A stretch of DNA of 64,000 bases. Origin: JALOBO01 sp023228225. Lineage in GTDB: Bacteria > Bacillota > Clostridia > Christensenellales > UBA1242. How positions within the stretch are numbered: the first letter of the stretch is position 1; every line of letters begins with the position of its first letter. Made by a program: the position numbers and the translations under genes. Below the pieces are notes generated by a model. The model saw only the letters and a list, made by a program, of their open reading frames with translations, was not told the DNA's origin and made no database searches. The stretch covers positions 35,674-99,673 of the forward strand of contig JBAYMN010000002.1 of assembly GCA_041663585.1 (NCBI GenBank). The letters are read 5' to 3'. Shown one piece after another: positions 28,501-38,331 of the stretch.

Positions 28501-30717
28501 AGATACTTCAACACTTGTTACCGCCACAAAAGGTAATTGGTTTATTGTGACTGTGTAAGCACGTATATCACCAGATTCAGCAGTAACAATCGCATATACC
28601 ACCTTTGTCCTTGATTTTGTTGTTGTAATACTGGTTGAACTTACTACATTTGAATAAACACCCGCGGAATAACTACTATACACTGTTAATGTGGATTTTT
28701 CTGAAATTTCGTAAACAGTATTTAATAGTACAGTATCGTTATTATTAACATATTTAGATGTTATAGAATTACCATATGTAGAATGATCAGTATATAAGGT
28801 AGCCGGAACAGTTGTGCCAGATGAATTTATTGTCATAGAAAAAGATAAAATTGTATTTTCATTAGACAATGTTGTTGTTGACCTAAGCACATTACTCGGA
28901 AAACTTGATGCCACTACATTACCACTTCCATCACATATAACAACTGCACGGATATATTTACCACTATAATTTGATGTTATTATAAGTGTAGAACTAGTTT
29001 GACTACTAATATCTGTCCATGTTCCGCCTTCTAAACCCGTGGTTGATATTTGCCATTTATATGATATTACTCCTGTATTTATAGCAATACGAGCATTCAA
29101 AGAATTATCAATTGTATATACAAGACTAACATTTGCCCCTTCCGTGGTTTCACCTGTTATTGTGGCTGTGTCTATTTCAAAATCTGCATTTTCATTATAT
29201 AAAATTGCGCGAATAACAAAATTGGCTACAAGATTGCCACTAGCATCTTTCCAAGATGCATATTCACCAGCGCTCAAATCGTACCAAGATGAACCAGAGT
29301 AGACAAAACTTTCCCCAGAATTTACATTAGCATGGATTGTTCCAATATTAGTCTCCAAGGTTAAAATCAATCCACTTGTAGCATTACTAAGTGTTATAAC
29401 AATAGCATATTTGCCTATTGAACTAAGATTATATGGCGTATCTAGCGTTACTGTCACATAACCTTTTGTGGTAGCATATCCGGTAGCGACAGTGGTTCCC
29501 GCTGAATTTGGTATACCGTTTGAGCATTTAGTTATGCTAATACTGTAATTAGATGGACTACCAGCAAAAAACATAATATCCGAAATTTTATTATAAGTTA
29601 AATCATTTATTTCAAACACATTTGCAATTGTTATGCTTGTCGTTGAACTGTCTAGTGGACAACTTGCAGTTTCGCCAAGATAATCGTTAGTTAACATTTT
29701 TTTATTGGGCGTAGGCTGTGTGGCACCTGTTATTGTAGTAAATAATGTTCCTTCTCTATTAAGGACGGCATCTTCATAGGATATCCAATAAAATCCATCA
29801 TATCCATAACCAGTCCCTTGACTATTCTTTACAATCCAAGCACCGTTACTAGTTGGTTGGGCATCATCAAGGAACCAATCTTTGTTATAATTATCATCCC
29901 AGCCTACTAATAGGATAGCGTGGTTAGCGGGATTAGTTCCATTATAATAATAACTGGCTCCAAAATCTTCGTAATAATGATAATCATAAAAAGTAGATGT
30001 TTGTACACTACCATATTCTAAAATATATTCTTTTATTATGTTAGAATCAAAAGAGGCGGTATAAGGAATAATTGCCGTATCAGTAACTAATGATGATAAA
30101 TATGCAGTTCCAATTTTTTCGTTCCAAGTTGTCCCAACTGTGTAGGGAACGGAAGTTTCATCAACGGCGCCCAACCAACTAGATAAATAAGCAGTTGATC
30201 TGCTTGGATTTCCACCGCCATTTGCAACAGTATTGTAATAACCATAGCCTAATGCAATTGAATTTTCGTGATTACTGAATACAAAACGCATATCCTCTTC
30301 TGAAAAATCATAAGTAACGCCTTCTTTATATAGATAATATTGTTCAAGCGCACCAAGTGTTGCAAACGCCCAACATGAAATATTTGTTCTTTGATTTTTT
30401 GCGGGAGTAACTAAATTTAGTGGGCGAGGATCGTAAACATCGTTTAATGTACCGGTAGAAAGTTTTAAATCAGGCAATGCATAATTTGTTTCACAAGTTT
30501 CAGGTATAACGCCGCCATATTTTGCGGTGTCGCCGTTTTCTAAGTCAATTAAATATTGTTTGTATTCTTCTGAGTATTCAACAGTGCTAATAGCAATTTC
30601 ATCGTTATTAGAAACATTTAAGTTTAAATTTTTTAAAACCAAAACTGGAAGCAAAATTGCCCCGCAGACTAAAATCAATAATAATATTTTAGGAAAGATT
30701 CTTCTGTACCTTAGCAT
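25507..30717 (-). CDS. Giant surface papain-family (C1) cysteine protease with Ig-like repeats and long C-terminal tail
   Basis: A 1736-residue protein. A basic, hydrophobic N-terminus (about 5-30) is a signal peptide or anchor. The C1 peptidase domain has the catalytic Cys near 115 (ISCWAFATLG), His in NHAILLVGWDD and Asn in WIVKNSQGTGYGYDGF; a lectin-like domain follows (to about 510). Ig-like, cadherin-like and two Big2-type repeats (about 735-920, each with FPENATNKNVVW or LPSSALNKNVIW) come next. One membrane helix lies near 1510-1535, then roughly 200 basic, Thr/Lys/Ser-rich residues. Start is the ATG at 30717 with GTGAG upstream; a GTG at 30729 is possible. A smaller paralogue lies beyond dapA. 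Confidence 0.85.
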   Translation of the reverse strand: MLRYRRIFPKILLLILVCGAILLPVLVLKNLNLNVSNNDEIAISTVEYSEEYKQYLIDLENGDTAKYGGVIPETCETNYALPDLKLSTGTLNDVYDPRPLNLVTPAKNQRTNISCWAFATLGALEQYYLYKEGVTYDFSEEDMRFVFSNHENSIALGYGYYNTVANGGGNPSRSTAYLSSWLGAVDETSVPYTVGTTWNEKIGTAYLSSLVTDTAIIPYTASFDSNIIKEYILEYGSVQTSTFYDYHYYEDFGASYYYNGTNPANHAILLVGWDDNYNKDWFLDDAQPTSNGAWIVKNSQGTGYGYDGFYWISYEDAVLNREGTLFTTITGATQPTPNKKMLTNDYLGETASCPLDSSTTSITIANVFEINDLTYNKISDIMFFAGSPSNYSISITKCSNGIPNSAGTTVATGYATTKGYVTVTLDTPYNLSSIGKYAIVITLSNATSGLILTLETNIGTIHANVNSGESFVYSGSSWYDLSAGEYASWKDASGNLVANFVIRAILYNENADFEIDTATITGETTEGANVSLVYTIDNSLNARIAINTGVISYKWQISTTGLEGGTWTDISSQTSSTLIITSNYSGKYIRAVVICDGSGNVVASSFPSNVLRSTTTLSNENTILSFSMTINSSGTTVPATLYTDHSTYGNSITSKYVNNNDTVLLNTVYEISEKSTLTVYSSYSAGVYSNVVSSTSITTTKSRTKVVYAIVTAESGDIRAYTVTINQLPFVAVTSVEVSSNTTSTELLRGGSYTFSATIFPENATNKNVVWSVAGSAIISTTGILTIPSFAINLSKITITATSECNDTISDSFQVTAVNGLVSEVVIFDRNLPLTLLPSESQLFTATALPSSALNKNVIWLVTGNANITAEGVLTVNANANNDDIIIVTASAEEDNTICDTYELSVSLYPISADNYSLSGWLGDIHNDIQWYLSQVILTPIFPTNFTIAVITNNGDVLTASGGLFSINIQGENNIVLYFTNSSDVCTDTLNFSICIDSETNVLTPEIIVPYSSTENHTYGSLITNIVYVDSLTFSSLPAPNKINFSYSNAKPVSDIKGYEFALKSSTQNISDITYTYIAVEDLSTLYTVLAQQITIRIGTQNYLQFKGNIYLRAVSGAGMVSASVCTNGIIIDNAQPLAPTIYMLAGGTVYTADTYTKEDISITLSNADSISGIAKYRYRYRDINLAQFSSWEDVTGGLATLKNKIDITIDCERIYQILAVSKAGIIGTDNISQIIVKRDTISPTISYVSGNPTDWVHSAEIQFEYTVGKCGLNNLIVQKNACSQLLESNATSFIVTENGIFSVVLEDNLNRIHTFEIEITFIETAEYTIYEFIDVLTALPALVTEEDRAYIVELYDIYNNYSPAKKETITNLNKLTVAIQTLSTSTERVDAETGATIKADNLPFNVMLQVDSIGSNTTDFAIVKSRNSEKDLLSLYNINLTQSGTDYEFENITVKLVIPENQSNSTNYSVIYVTDGGIIEFVDCTIQDGYISFLASSSGTYGIMFEEVVNNTIWIILIVLGSIILTVLATLFIIKNVKIKKSEKLYEQEKLNGKKIEKQRNSMKMSEKFNPDNFFENEGSLSIGTDTKINTVSKPTETTANNKQTDQITKPVGSVFGIKSTAITTDNKPVNVIKQEATTISATAVTQTVITSPISTIKSNIAKTTRVTPIKSLNTKKRKNMKSKSISKPFKLKPNNNITKETINNISIVKSVNINKLMVLKVSKKMLSLSKNKKH

Positions 30718-30872
30718 ATTTAAACTCACTTATGTAACTTTATATTTTTAATTTTACAGAAAAAACAGTATCAACGTTAGTATATATAATATTAACTTAT
30801 TTATATCTATGATGCAACTAAAATAAAAGCAAAATATAGTAATTAATTAAATTTTGTTAAAAAAATTCATAA

Positions 30873-31754
30873 TTATTGACTGATAAGATTGAGTTTTTTA
30901 AGTTCCGTTTTAAGTTTGTTTAAATTATTTTCTTGCATTGGTACAAGCGGAAGTCTTAAATTACCGGCGTCAAAACCTATCAAGTTCATTGCAGTTTTTA
31001 CCGGAATGGGGTTGGTTTCACAAAATAATGAATTTATAAATGGCAATACTTTTTTAAAAATTTGTTGGGCTTCTTTTATTTTTCCTTCATCATACAAGTT
31101 GCAAATACTACAAATTAGTGCTGGCACAACATTTGAAGCAACTGATATAATGCCACTTGCACCAAGCATAAGTGCCGGCAAAATTTGTTCATCATTACCA
31201 ATATATACTGTAAAATATTTTGGACAGTCGGCTAAAATATCATAAGTTTGTTGTAAATTTCCGCTTGCTTCTTTAACTGCAACTATATTAGACACTTTTG
31301 ATAGTTTTAGCACAGTATTTGGTAAAATATTCATTCCAGTACGAGCTGGAACATTATAGAGTATGATAGGTAAGGTTACATTTCTTGCGATTTCTGTAAA
31401 ATGTGTAACTAGACCGTTTTCGGTTGTTTTGTTGTAATAGGGAGTTACTAATAATAATCCATCAGCACCAGCACTTTCAGCAAATTTACTCATATTAATG
31501 GCTTTTTTGGTATCGTTTGAACCTGTTCCGGCAATAACTGGAACGCGCTTATTTACTACACTAACTGCAAAAGCAATTGCACTTTTGTGCTCCTGCTCGG
31601 TCATTGTGCTTGGCTCGCCGGTAGTTCCACATACAATAATTGCTTGTACTCCACAGTGTATTTGATTATCAATAATTTGCTTAAATACTTCGAAGTTTAT
31701 TCCATCATCAGTGAAAGGTGTTATAAGTGCGGTAGCACAACCTTTAAATAACAT
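30873..31754 (-). CDS. dapA: 4-hydroxy-tetrahydrodipicolinate synthase
   Basis: A 293-residue TIM-barrel aldolase that condenses pyruvate with aspartate semialdehyde in the diaminopimelate/lysine pathway, also feeding dipicolinate in spore formers. Typical stretches: CGTTGEPSTMT near 42-52, the catalytic Tyr in LYNVPARTGMN, and the Schiff-base Lys in VAVKEASGNL. AAGGAG precedes the ATG. It is isolated from other lysine genes, sitting between two protease paralogues; no lysine riboswitch is visible upstream. Confidence 0.96.
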   Translation of the reverse strand: MLFKGCATALITPFTDDGINFEVFKQIIDNQIHCGVQAIIVCGTTGEPSTMTEQEHKSAIAFAVSVVNKRVPVIAGTGSNDTKKAINMSKFAESAGADGLLLVTPYYNKTTENGLVTHFTEIARNVTLPIILYNVPARTGMNILPNTVLKLSKVSNIVAVKEASGNLQQTYDILADCPKYFTVYIGNDEQILPALMLGASGIISVASNVVPALICSICNLYDEGKIKEAQQIFKKVLPFINSLFCETNPIPVKTAMNLIGFDAGNLRLPLVPMQENNLNKLKTELKKLNLISQ

Positions 31755-31833
31755 ATTATCTCCTTATTTTTAAGATATAACTTATTTGATATATAATAAT
31801 TAATATGTCATTAACTGACAAAATGTAAAATTT

Positions 31834-31869
31834 ATAACAAAAAAGTCCAAAAGTGGACTTTTTTGTTAT
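31834..31869. terminator. Strong hairpin terminator after the smaller protease gene
   Basis: ATAACAAAAAAGTCCA (31834-31849) and TGGACTTTTTTGTTAT (31854-31869) form a perfect 16-bp stem with a 4-base loop. The minus-strand protease gene ends 15 bp away. Confidence 0.8.
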
Positions 31870-31884
31870 AAATTTAAATGTAGT

Positions 31885-34041
31885 TTAATATGCTTCTTTT
31901 CGTGAAATTATCATTGATATCACAACAATTGCACCAAATAGAACACCAAACCAAGTAAAATAATAAGTGGTTGTTGCCGATACGGAATGTGATGAATATG
32001 GAATTATGCCAATTTTATAAATATTATAATCAGTACCATTTCCCGCTAAAACCTTTATATAGGCATTAGTGGCAGATGTTAAATCAAGCGTTTGTTCGGC
32101 TATTAAATTTTCACAAAGGGCATCGGAATATACATTCCAAGTAGCCCCATCGGTTACTGTTATATCAATTTGAATACTACTTATATCTTTTGGCGCTGTA
32201 ATTGTAAAAAATTTTGTTGTTTCATTAAAAACAAAATAATCAGGAGTTTCAACCGATTCTATATCAGCAAGACTGTAATCAGAATTGGTTAGCAGTGAAT
32301 AATCACTGTAATAAGGTCCAGTTTGTACTATAAAATCATCGCCCACAACACGCACCCTTAAATATTTACCCGTTAAATTAGCGGGAATTAAAAAATCTTT
32401 TTCTGTTGCTTCTAATATGTTGGTCCAAATGGCAGTTCCGCCGATATCATCGGCATATAACCACTGATAAGTAACATCAGGGTCTTCCAATGTTATTTCA
32501 GACAAAGTGTATTCAGCAGATACGGTATTGTTTGTTCGTGTCGTTCCTGTTATTGTTACATCAGAAATTATTACTTCCGGAGCGCCACTTAAAACTGCAC
32601 GCACAATGAAATTTGTTGCATCTGACATCTCACTGTTAATACCGTTTATTGCATCTCGCCAATTGTTTTGAGTATAAAAGTAACTTTCACCTGAATTTAC
32701 AATTGCATTTGCGTAATATGGATAATCTCTTTCCGATGCTATTACATAAATATTATCTGTTGCCCCAGAATATTTTATCATAATAGCATAACTGCCGGTA
32801 GTCGTTATTCTGTAAGGATCGTCTAGCGCTACGGTTACATAGCCCGTGTTGTCTGCACTCCCACTTGCTACTACTGTGCCAGTACGCGGTCTACCATCTA
32901 AGGTTTTTACTATACTAATTTCATAATTGGAAGGTGTTCCTACATAAAACATAACATCGGTAATTTTATTGTAAGTTAAATCATTTATTTCAAACACATT
33001 ACTAATATTGATAGAAGTATATCCTGTAAATATGTAGGATAAAATATTACCCAGGTAATCATGTGATAATAAAATACTGTTGTTTTTAGGAATGTTAGTT
33101 TTTGTTATTACAGCCAAAGTGTTCTCATCGCTATTTGTAATTCCGTGGTCTTCGTAGGAAACCCAAAAAAACCCGTCATCGCCAAATGAAGTACCCCAAC
33201 TGTTTTTTATAAGCCAAGCACCATTTGAACTAGGTTGTGTGCCAAATTTAAAATTGGTTTTACTAAAAGTATCATCCCAGCCTACGATTAACACATCGTG
33301 ATTAAGACTTGCGGTGCCATTATAATAGAATGCGCAAGTTAAATCATTGTAATATTCTTCAAATGCGCTCCCCATAAATCCGCTATCGCCACCCCAAATA
33401 GAAGTAAGAACTCCGCCGTATGTGGCGATGTTTTGTTTTATAATAGATATATCAAAATCTTCTGTGTATTCGATTAATTCCATATCAGTTACATTTAGTA
33501 GCGGGTCAAATGAGCCATTGGCATTTGCCCAGTCATCTTCATCATTACCAAGAGTATATGGCACATCTACGCCGGAAACAGGACCTAAACGATTTGTTAA
33601 GTAGGCAGATGCTCGTTCAATAGTGCCACCACCAGCGGGATACTCTAAGTAATATCCTTCACCTTTTGCTCGTACCGTTGTTGTATTGCTCATTTGAAAA
33701 CGCATATCCTGTTCGGAGAAATCATAAGTGGTGCCTTCGGTATAAATATAATATTGTTCAAGTAATGCAGTTGCAGCAAAAGCCCAACACGAACCATTTG
33801 AACCTTGGTTTTTTATTGGAGATACTTTACTAAGAGTACGAGGGTCATATGAATCATCGGTATACGATGCAAGTGAAATACTAGTAGCATCGGCACTTGC
33901 CACTGTTTGTAAACTTTCGGTTATATTATCACTTTCGGTAGCATAAAATGTTAAGCCAGTGAAATTAACTAGACTAAAACAACATATAAAAATGTTTAAA
34001 ATTGAAAGGCGGACCATATAAATTATTTTTTTTTTGTTCAT
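31885..34041 (-). CDS. Surface papain-family (C1) cysteine protease with lectin-like domain
   Basis: A 718-residue protein. A signal peptide covers about 1-33. The C1 peptidase domain has Cys85 in GSCWAFAATALLEQYY, His in NHDVLIVGWDD and Asn in WLIKNSWGTSFGDDGFFWVSYED. A lectin-like domain with FEINDLTYNKITDVMFYVG follows (about 330-500), then Ig-like repeats. A C-terminal helix (about 690-712) ends in RKEAY, so it is membrane-tethered with almost no tail. It is clearly paralogous to the 1736-residue protease in its first 500 residues. GAGG precedes the ATG. It likely degrades extracellular proteins. Confidence 0.88.
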   Translation of the reverse strand: MNKKKIIYMVRLSILNIFICCFSLVNFTGLTFYATESDNITESLQTVASADATSISLASYTDDSYDPRTLSKVSPIKNQGSNGSCWAFAATALLEQYYIYTEGTTYDFSEQDMRFQMSNTTTVRAKGEGYYLEYPAGGGTIERASAYLTNRLGPVSGVDVPYTLGNDEDDWANANGSFDPLLNVTDMELIEYTEDFDISIIKQNIATYGGVLTSIWGGDSGFMGSAFEEYYNDLTCAFYYNGTASLNHDVLIVGWDDTFSKTNFKFGTQPSSNGAWLIKNSWGTSFGDDGFFWVSYEDHGITNSDENTLAVITKTNIPKNNSILLSHDYLGNILSYIFTGYTSINISNVFEINDLTYNKITDVMFYVGTPSNYEISIVKTLDGRPRTGTVVASGSADNTGYVTVALDDPYRITTTGSYAIMIKYSGATDNIYVIASERDYPYYANAIVNSGESYFYTQNNWRDAINGINSEMSDATNFIVRAVLSGAPEVIISDVTITGTTRTNNTVSAEYTLSEITLEDPDVTYQWLYADDIGGTAIWTNILEATEKDFLIPANLTGKYLRVRVVGDDFIVQTGPYYSDYSLLTNSDYSLADIESVETPDYFVFNETTKFFTITAPKDISSIQIDITVTDGATWNVYSDALCENLIAEQTLDLTSATNAYIKVLAGNGTDYNIYKIGIIPYSSHSVSATTTYYFTWFGVLFGAIVVISMIISRKEAY

Positions 34042-34284
34042 ATTAGCCTCTAATCTATATTTTTACTAAAATTATAATATGCATTATTTTATATTTTAAA
34101 CCTATAATCATTAGATTTATCATGCGATTTGTTAGTTTAAAAAATCAATATATATTAATATTATAGAATCAAAACAAATTTACAGTCAATTGTATTTGAC
34201 AATAAAGTAATATTATTTTTAATCATTATACGGATATAAAAATCAATTTAATTCAAAAAAATAATAAAAAAGTCAATTTTGTCA

Positions 34285-34313
34285 TTGACAAGGTACTTTT
34301 ACTGTGATAAACT
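34285..34313 (+). promoter_or_regulatory. rpoBC promoter with extended -10
   Basis: TTGACA at 34285-34290 and TAAACT at 34308-34313 with a 17-bp spacer, and a TGA just before the -10. This leaves a leader of about 290 nt before rpoB. The rest of the 34042-34608 gap is AT-rich and holds no gene I can support. Confidence 0.65.
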
Positions 34314-34500
34314 GATGAGTGGATTAAATGTTTTAATGAGAAGTGTCATATTTTTTTAAGTTTGTTTAGCAAAAAATTTAATACTAATATCAACTAAACA
34401 TTAGCATAATAATTTATAAAAATCAACTAAAAATTCAATTTGGTGGCAAATTGTTGTTAATTTTAAAGAGTTAAAAGAATTACATAATTAAATCGTTAAT

Positions 34501-34530
34501 TCTTCTAAAAGGAAGAATTGGGGTTTTTCG
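34501..34530 (+). promoter_or_regulatory. Possible leader hairpin upstream of rpoB
   Basis: TTCTTC (34501-34506) and GAAGAA (34513-34518) can pair, followed by TTGGGGTTTTTC. It looks like a weak attenuator-type stem inside the long rpoB leader. Short and AT-rich, so uncertain. Confidence 0.25.
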
Positions 34531-34608
34531 GCATTTTTTAATTGTTTAACTATTAATAATCAAAAAACACAAACAGACAACTGAATAACTTTTAAGGGAG
34601 ATTTTAAA

Positions 34609-37600
34609 ATGGCAAAAAGCACGCTGGCAATTAAAAAAGTTAAGTACGCTAATCAAGAAAGATATGATTTTTCTAAGGTAACTGAAAAACTAGAAGTGCC
34701 ATACCTTTTGGAAATGCAAAAAAAAGCATACCAGTACTTTTTAGAAAAAGGCATCGCCGAAATGATGGGTGAGATATCGCCGATTGCTGATTTTAGTGGC
34801 AAAGCAGAACTTTATTTACTAGAACACTCTTTTGATACTCAATCTAAATATACCGAAGATGAATGCATTTACAGAGGTGTTACTTATGCGGCACCTTTAA
34901 AAGTACGTGCACGTTTGGTAATTAAAGAAACAGGCGAAGTAATTGATCAAGATGTTTTTTTGGGCGATATTCCGCTTATGACAGAAAAAGGTTCTTTTAT
35001 TATTAATGGTAATGAACGTGTGATTGTAAGTCAAATTATGCGCTCGCCAGGTGTTTATTATTCAAAAGATATTGATAAAGCAGGCAAACTCATATATAAA
35101 GGAACAGTAATGCCTTATCGTGGCGAATGGCTTGAACCAGAAATTACCGCCACAGAACAAATGAGAATTTATGTTGCTCGTGACACAAGAACTACGATTG
35201 GTGTTTTACTAAAAGCGTTAGGCTTTGGTACAGATAGTGAAATTGCAGAACTTTTTGGCAATAACGCAATAATAAAGGGCACACTGGATAAAGAAATACA
35301 AAAGACAAAGGAAGAAGCATTATTAGAATTAAGCCGTAAATTAAGGCCTTCTGATATTCCTTCTGCCGATGCAACAGAATCATATTTAAGAAGTTTATTC
35401 TTTACAAACAGATACGATTTAACAAGAGTTGGTCGTTACAAATTTAATAAAAAACTTTCTATTGCAAATCGAATTAAAGAAAAAATTGTTGCCGAGGATA
35501 TTAAATTGGGTGGCAAGGTATTTGTAAAAGCGGGACAAGTAATTTCTCGCGAAGTTGCAAAAGATATTCAAAATGCTGGTATCAATCAAGTATTTTTACT
35601 TCTTGAAAACGGAGTTAAACATAAAGTTATAGGCAATAATCAAGTTGAATTAGAAAAATTTATTAATATTAATCCAAAAGATTTAAATTTAATGGATACT
35701 GTATACTATCCAGTCCTTGCAGAAATATTAAAAAATAATAAGACCAAAGAAAAGCGTATTGAAGCATTAAAACAAAATGTAGAATTCCTTTGCGAAAGAA
35801 GGCTTACACTAGATGATATTATCGCTTCGATTAGTTACGAACTTGATCTTTCGGCTGGTTTTGGAAATACTGATAATATTGATCACTTAGGTAATCGCCG
35901 TATTCGTTCAGTAGGCGAATTAATGGCAAACGAATTTAGAAAAGGTTTATTACAATTATCGTTAAGAGCAAAAGAAATTTTACAAGTACAAGATTTAACA
36001 CAAGTTACTCCAAGTGTGCTTATTAATGCACGACATGTAAATAAGGTAATTCGTGATTTTGTACGTTCTTCGCAACTTTCACAATTTATGGACCAAGTTA
36101 ATCCACTTGCCGAATTAGAATCTAAGCGTAAAATGTCCGCAGTTGGTCCGGGTGCACTTACCAAAGAAAGAGCCAGTGCCGAAGCGCGTGATATTCACTA
36201 TACACATTATGGTAGAATTTGTACTATTCAAACTCCGGAAGGGCAAAGTATAGGACTTATTACAAACTTAGCCCTTTATGCAAGAATGAATGAATATGGA
36301 TTTTTGGAAACCCCATATGTTAGAGTTGATAAAACAAACCAAAAAGTGACAAATGATATTGTGTATCTTGCCGCTGATGATGAAGATGAATTTTATATTG
36401 CACAAGCTACCGAACCACTAAACGAAGATGGAACATTTGTTAACGCTCGTATTATGGGTCGTCATCGTGAAGAAATTGCAGAATATCCAGCAACATACAT
36501 TGATTTTATTGATGTATCACCAAGGCAGTTTATTTCGGAAGCCGCTGGGCTTGTTCCTTTTTTAGAAAATGATGATACTCCGCGTGCATTAATGGCTTCA
36601 AATATGCAACGTCAGGCAGTTCCACTTTTGAGGACAGAAGAACCTATAATTGCAACTGGCCTTGAAGCAAAGGTAGCACATGATAGCGGTGCTTTAACTC
36701 TTGCAACGCAAGATGGTATAGTAACTTATGTTGATGCGTCAAAAATTATTGTTAAATCAAATTCAAGCGAAACAAAAGAATATAACCTAACAAAATTTAA
36801 AAAATCAAACCAAGAAACGTGTATGACTTCTAAACCTATTGCAAAAAAAGGTCAAAAAGTTAAAAAAGGCGATATACTTGCAGATGGTTATTCTACAAAA
36901 AACGGGGAACTTGCATTAGGCAGAAATATGCTTATAGCATTTATGAGTTGGGAAGGCTATAACTATGAAGATGCAATTTTAGTATCCGAAAGAATATCTA
37001 AGGAAGATGTATACACTTCAATTAACATTAGTATGTATGAAACTGAGGCGCGTACAACCAAACTCGGCGATGAAGAAATAACTCGTGATATACCAAACTT
37101 AGGCGATGATGTTTTAAAAAATCTTGATGAAAACGGTATTGTTAGAATTGGCGCCGAAGTTAAATCAGGCGATATAATAGTTGGCAAAGTTACTCCTAAG
37201 GGCGAAACCGAACTTACGCCCGAAGAAAGATTATTAAGAGCAATATTTGGCGAAAAAGCGCGTGAGGTTAGAGATACCTCTCTTAGAATGCCACATGGCG
37301 AAGGTGGTGTCGTAATTGATGTTCAAATTTTTAGCAGACAAAATAAAGATGATAACTTAGAGCCTGGTGTAAACCAAGTTGTTAAAGTTATTGTTGCAAA
37401 AAAACGCAAACTGTCAGTCGGCGATAAAATGTGTGGACGCCATGGTAACAAAGGTGTTGTATCACGTATTATGAAAGAATCTGATATGCCATTTCTTGCT
37501 GATGGTACTCCGGTAGATATTGTACTTAATCCATTAGGCGTTCCTTCTCGTATGAATATAGGACAGGCGCTAGAAGTACATTTAGGTCTTGTAGCAAAGG

Positions 37601-38286
37601 CACTAGGTTGGCATATAGCCACTCCGGCGTTTGATGGCGCGAGAGAAAGTGACATTCAAAAATTGTTTATTGAAAATAATTTACCTGATAACGGCAAACT
37701 TGAAATATTTGATGGTCGTACAGGCGAAGCGTTTGAAAACACGGTAACAGTCGGTTATATGTATATGTTTAAGTTAATTCATATGGTTGATAGTAAAATT
37801 CACGCACGTAGTACGGGTCCTTATTCCCTAGTAACAAAACAACCTCTTGGTGGCAAAGCGCAATTTGGTGGCCAGAGATTTGGAGAAATGGAAGTTTGGG
37901 CATTAGAGGCTTATGGTGCAGCCAACATTTTACAAGAAATATTAACGGTAAAATCTGATGATGAGGCAGGCAGACAAAAAACTTATGAGGCTATTGTTCA
38001 GGGATTGCCAATACCAGAACCAGGTATACCGGAAGCATTCCGCGTTCTTGTAAAAGAAATGCAAGGCTTAGGGTTGGATATTAAAATTCTTAACGAGGCA
38101 AAACAAGAAATATCCATAGATGATGTATCTAATGATGATGTATTTAAGTCAGGATTAGAACAAGAACCTGAAAAAGAAGAAATATCACTTAATATTGAAG
38201 ATAATCCAATTAAAAATGATACGATTGCTTCAGAACCACTTGAAGATTTTGATGAAAGTATGTTGTTTGAAGATATGGACGAATAG
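34609..38286 (+). CDS. rpoB: DNA-directed RNA polymerase subunit beta
   Basis: A 1225-residue beta subunit forming one half of the polymerase claw. Family landmarks are in order: EVIDQDVFLGDIPLMTEKG, the rifampicin region SSQLSQFMDQVNPLAELESKRK with the following alanine-glycine stretch, KMCGRHGNKGVVS, and QPLGGKAQFGGQRFGEME near the C-terminus. The last 60 residues are acidic (ending ESMLFEDMDE). The gene is not preceded by rplJ-rplL as in most bacteria; it has its own promoter. Stop is TAG. It is followed 45 bp later by rpoC. Confidence 0.98.
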   Translation: MAKSTLAIKKVKYANQERYDFSKVTEKLEVPYLLEMQKKAYQYFLEKGIAEMMGEISPIADFSGKAELYLLEHSFDTQSKYTEDECIYRGVTYAAPLKVRARLVIKETGEVIDQDVFLGDIPLMTEKGSFIINGNERVIVSQIMRSPGVYYSKDIDKAGKLIYKGTVMPYRGEWLEPEITATEQMRIYVARDTRTTIGVLLKALGFGTDSEIAELFGNNAIIKGTLDKEIQKTKEEALLELSRKLRPSDIPSADATESYLRSLFFTNRYDLTRVGRYKFNKKLSIANRIKEKIVAEDIKLGGKVFVKAGQVISREVAKDIQNAGINQVFLLLENGVKHKVIGNNQVELEKFININPKDLNLMDTVYYPVLAEILKNNKTKEKRIEALKQNVEFLCERRLTLDDIIASISYELDLSAGFGNTDNIDHLGNRRIRSVGELMANEFRKGLLQLSLRAKEILQVQDLTQVTPSVLINARHVNKVIRDFVRSSQLSQFMDQVNPLAELESKRKMSAVGPGALTKERASAEARDIHYTHYGRICTIQTPEGQSIGLITNLALYARMNEYGFLETPYVRVDKTNQKVTNDIVYLAADDEDEFYIAQATEPLNEDGTFVNARIMGRHREEIAEYPATYIDFIDVSPRQFISEAAGLVPFLENDDTPRALMASNMQRQAVPLLRTEEPIIATGLEAKVAHDSGALTLATQDGIVTYVDASKIIVKSNSSETKEYNLTKFKKSNQETCMTSKPIAKKGQKVKKGDILADGYSTKNGELALGRNMLIAFMSWEGYNYEDAILVSERISKEDVYTSINISMYETEARTTKLGDEEITRDIPNLGDDVLKNLDENGIVRIGAEVKSGDIIVGKVTPKGETELTPEERLLRAIFGEKAREVRDTSLRMPHGEGGVVIDVQIFSRQNKDDNLEPGVNQVVKVIVAKKRKLSVGDKMCGRHGNKGVVSRIMKESDMPFLADGTPVDIVLNPLGVPSRMNIGQALEVHLGLVAKALGWHIATPAFDGARESDIQKLFIENNLPDNGKLEIFDGRTGEAFENTVTVGYMYMFKLIHMVDSKIHARSTGPYSLVTKQPLGGKAQFGGQRFGEMEVWALEAYGAANILQEILTVKSDDEAGRQKTYEAIVQGLPIPEPGIPEAFRVLVKEMQGLGLDIKILNEAKQEISIDDVSNDDVFKSGLEQEPEKEEISLNIEDNPIKNDTIASEPLEDFDESMLFEDMDE

Positions 38287-38331
38287 CATCTTATAAAATA
38301 AAAGTTAAAAAAATTTTACAGGAGAGTTAGA

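Noticed and set aside
31755..31884. Lysine riboswitch upstream of dapA
   Set aside because: The gap is too short and shows only the terminator of the preceding gene and an AT-rich stretch.
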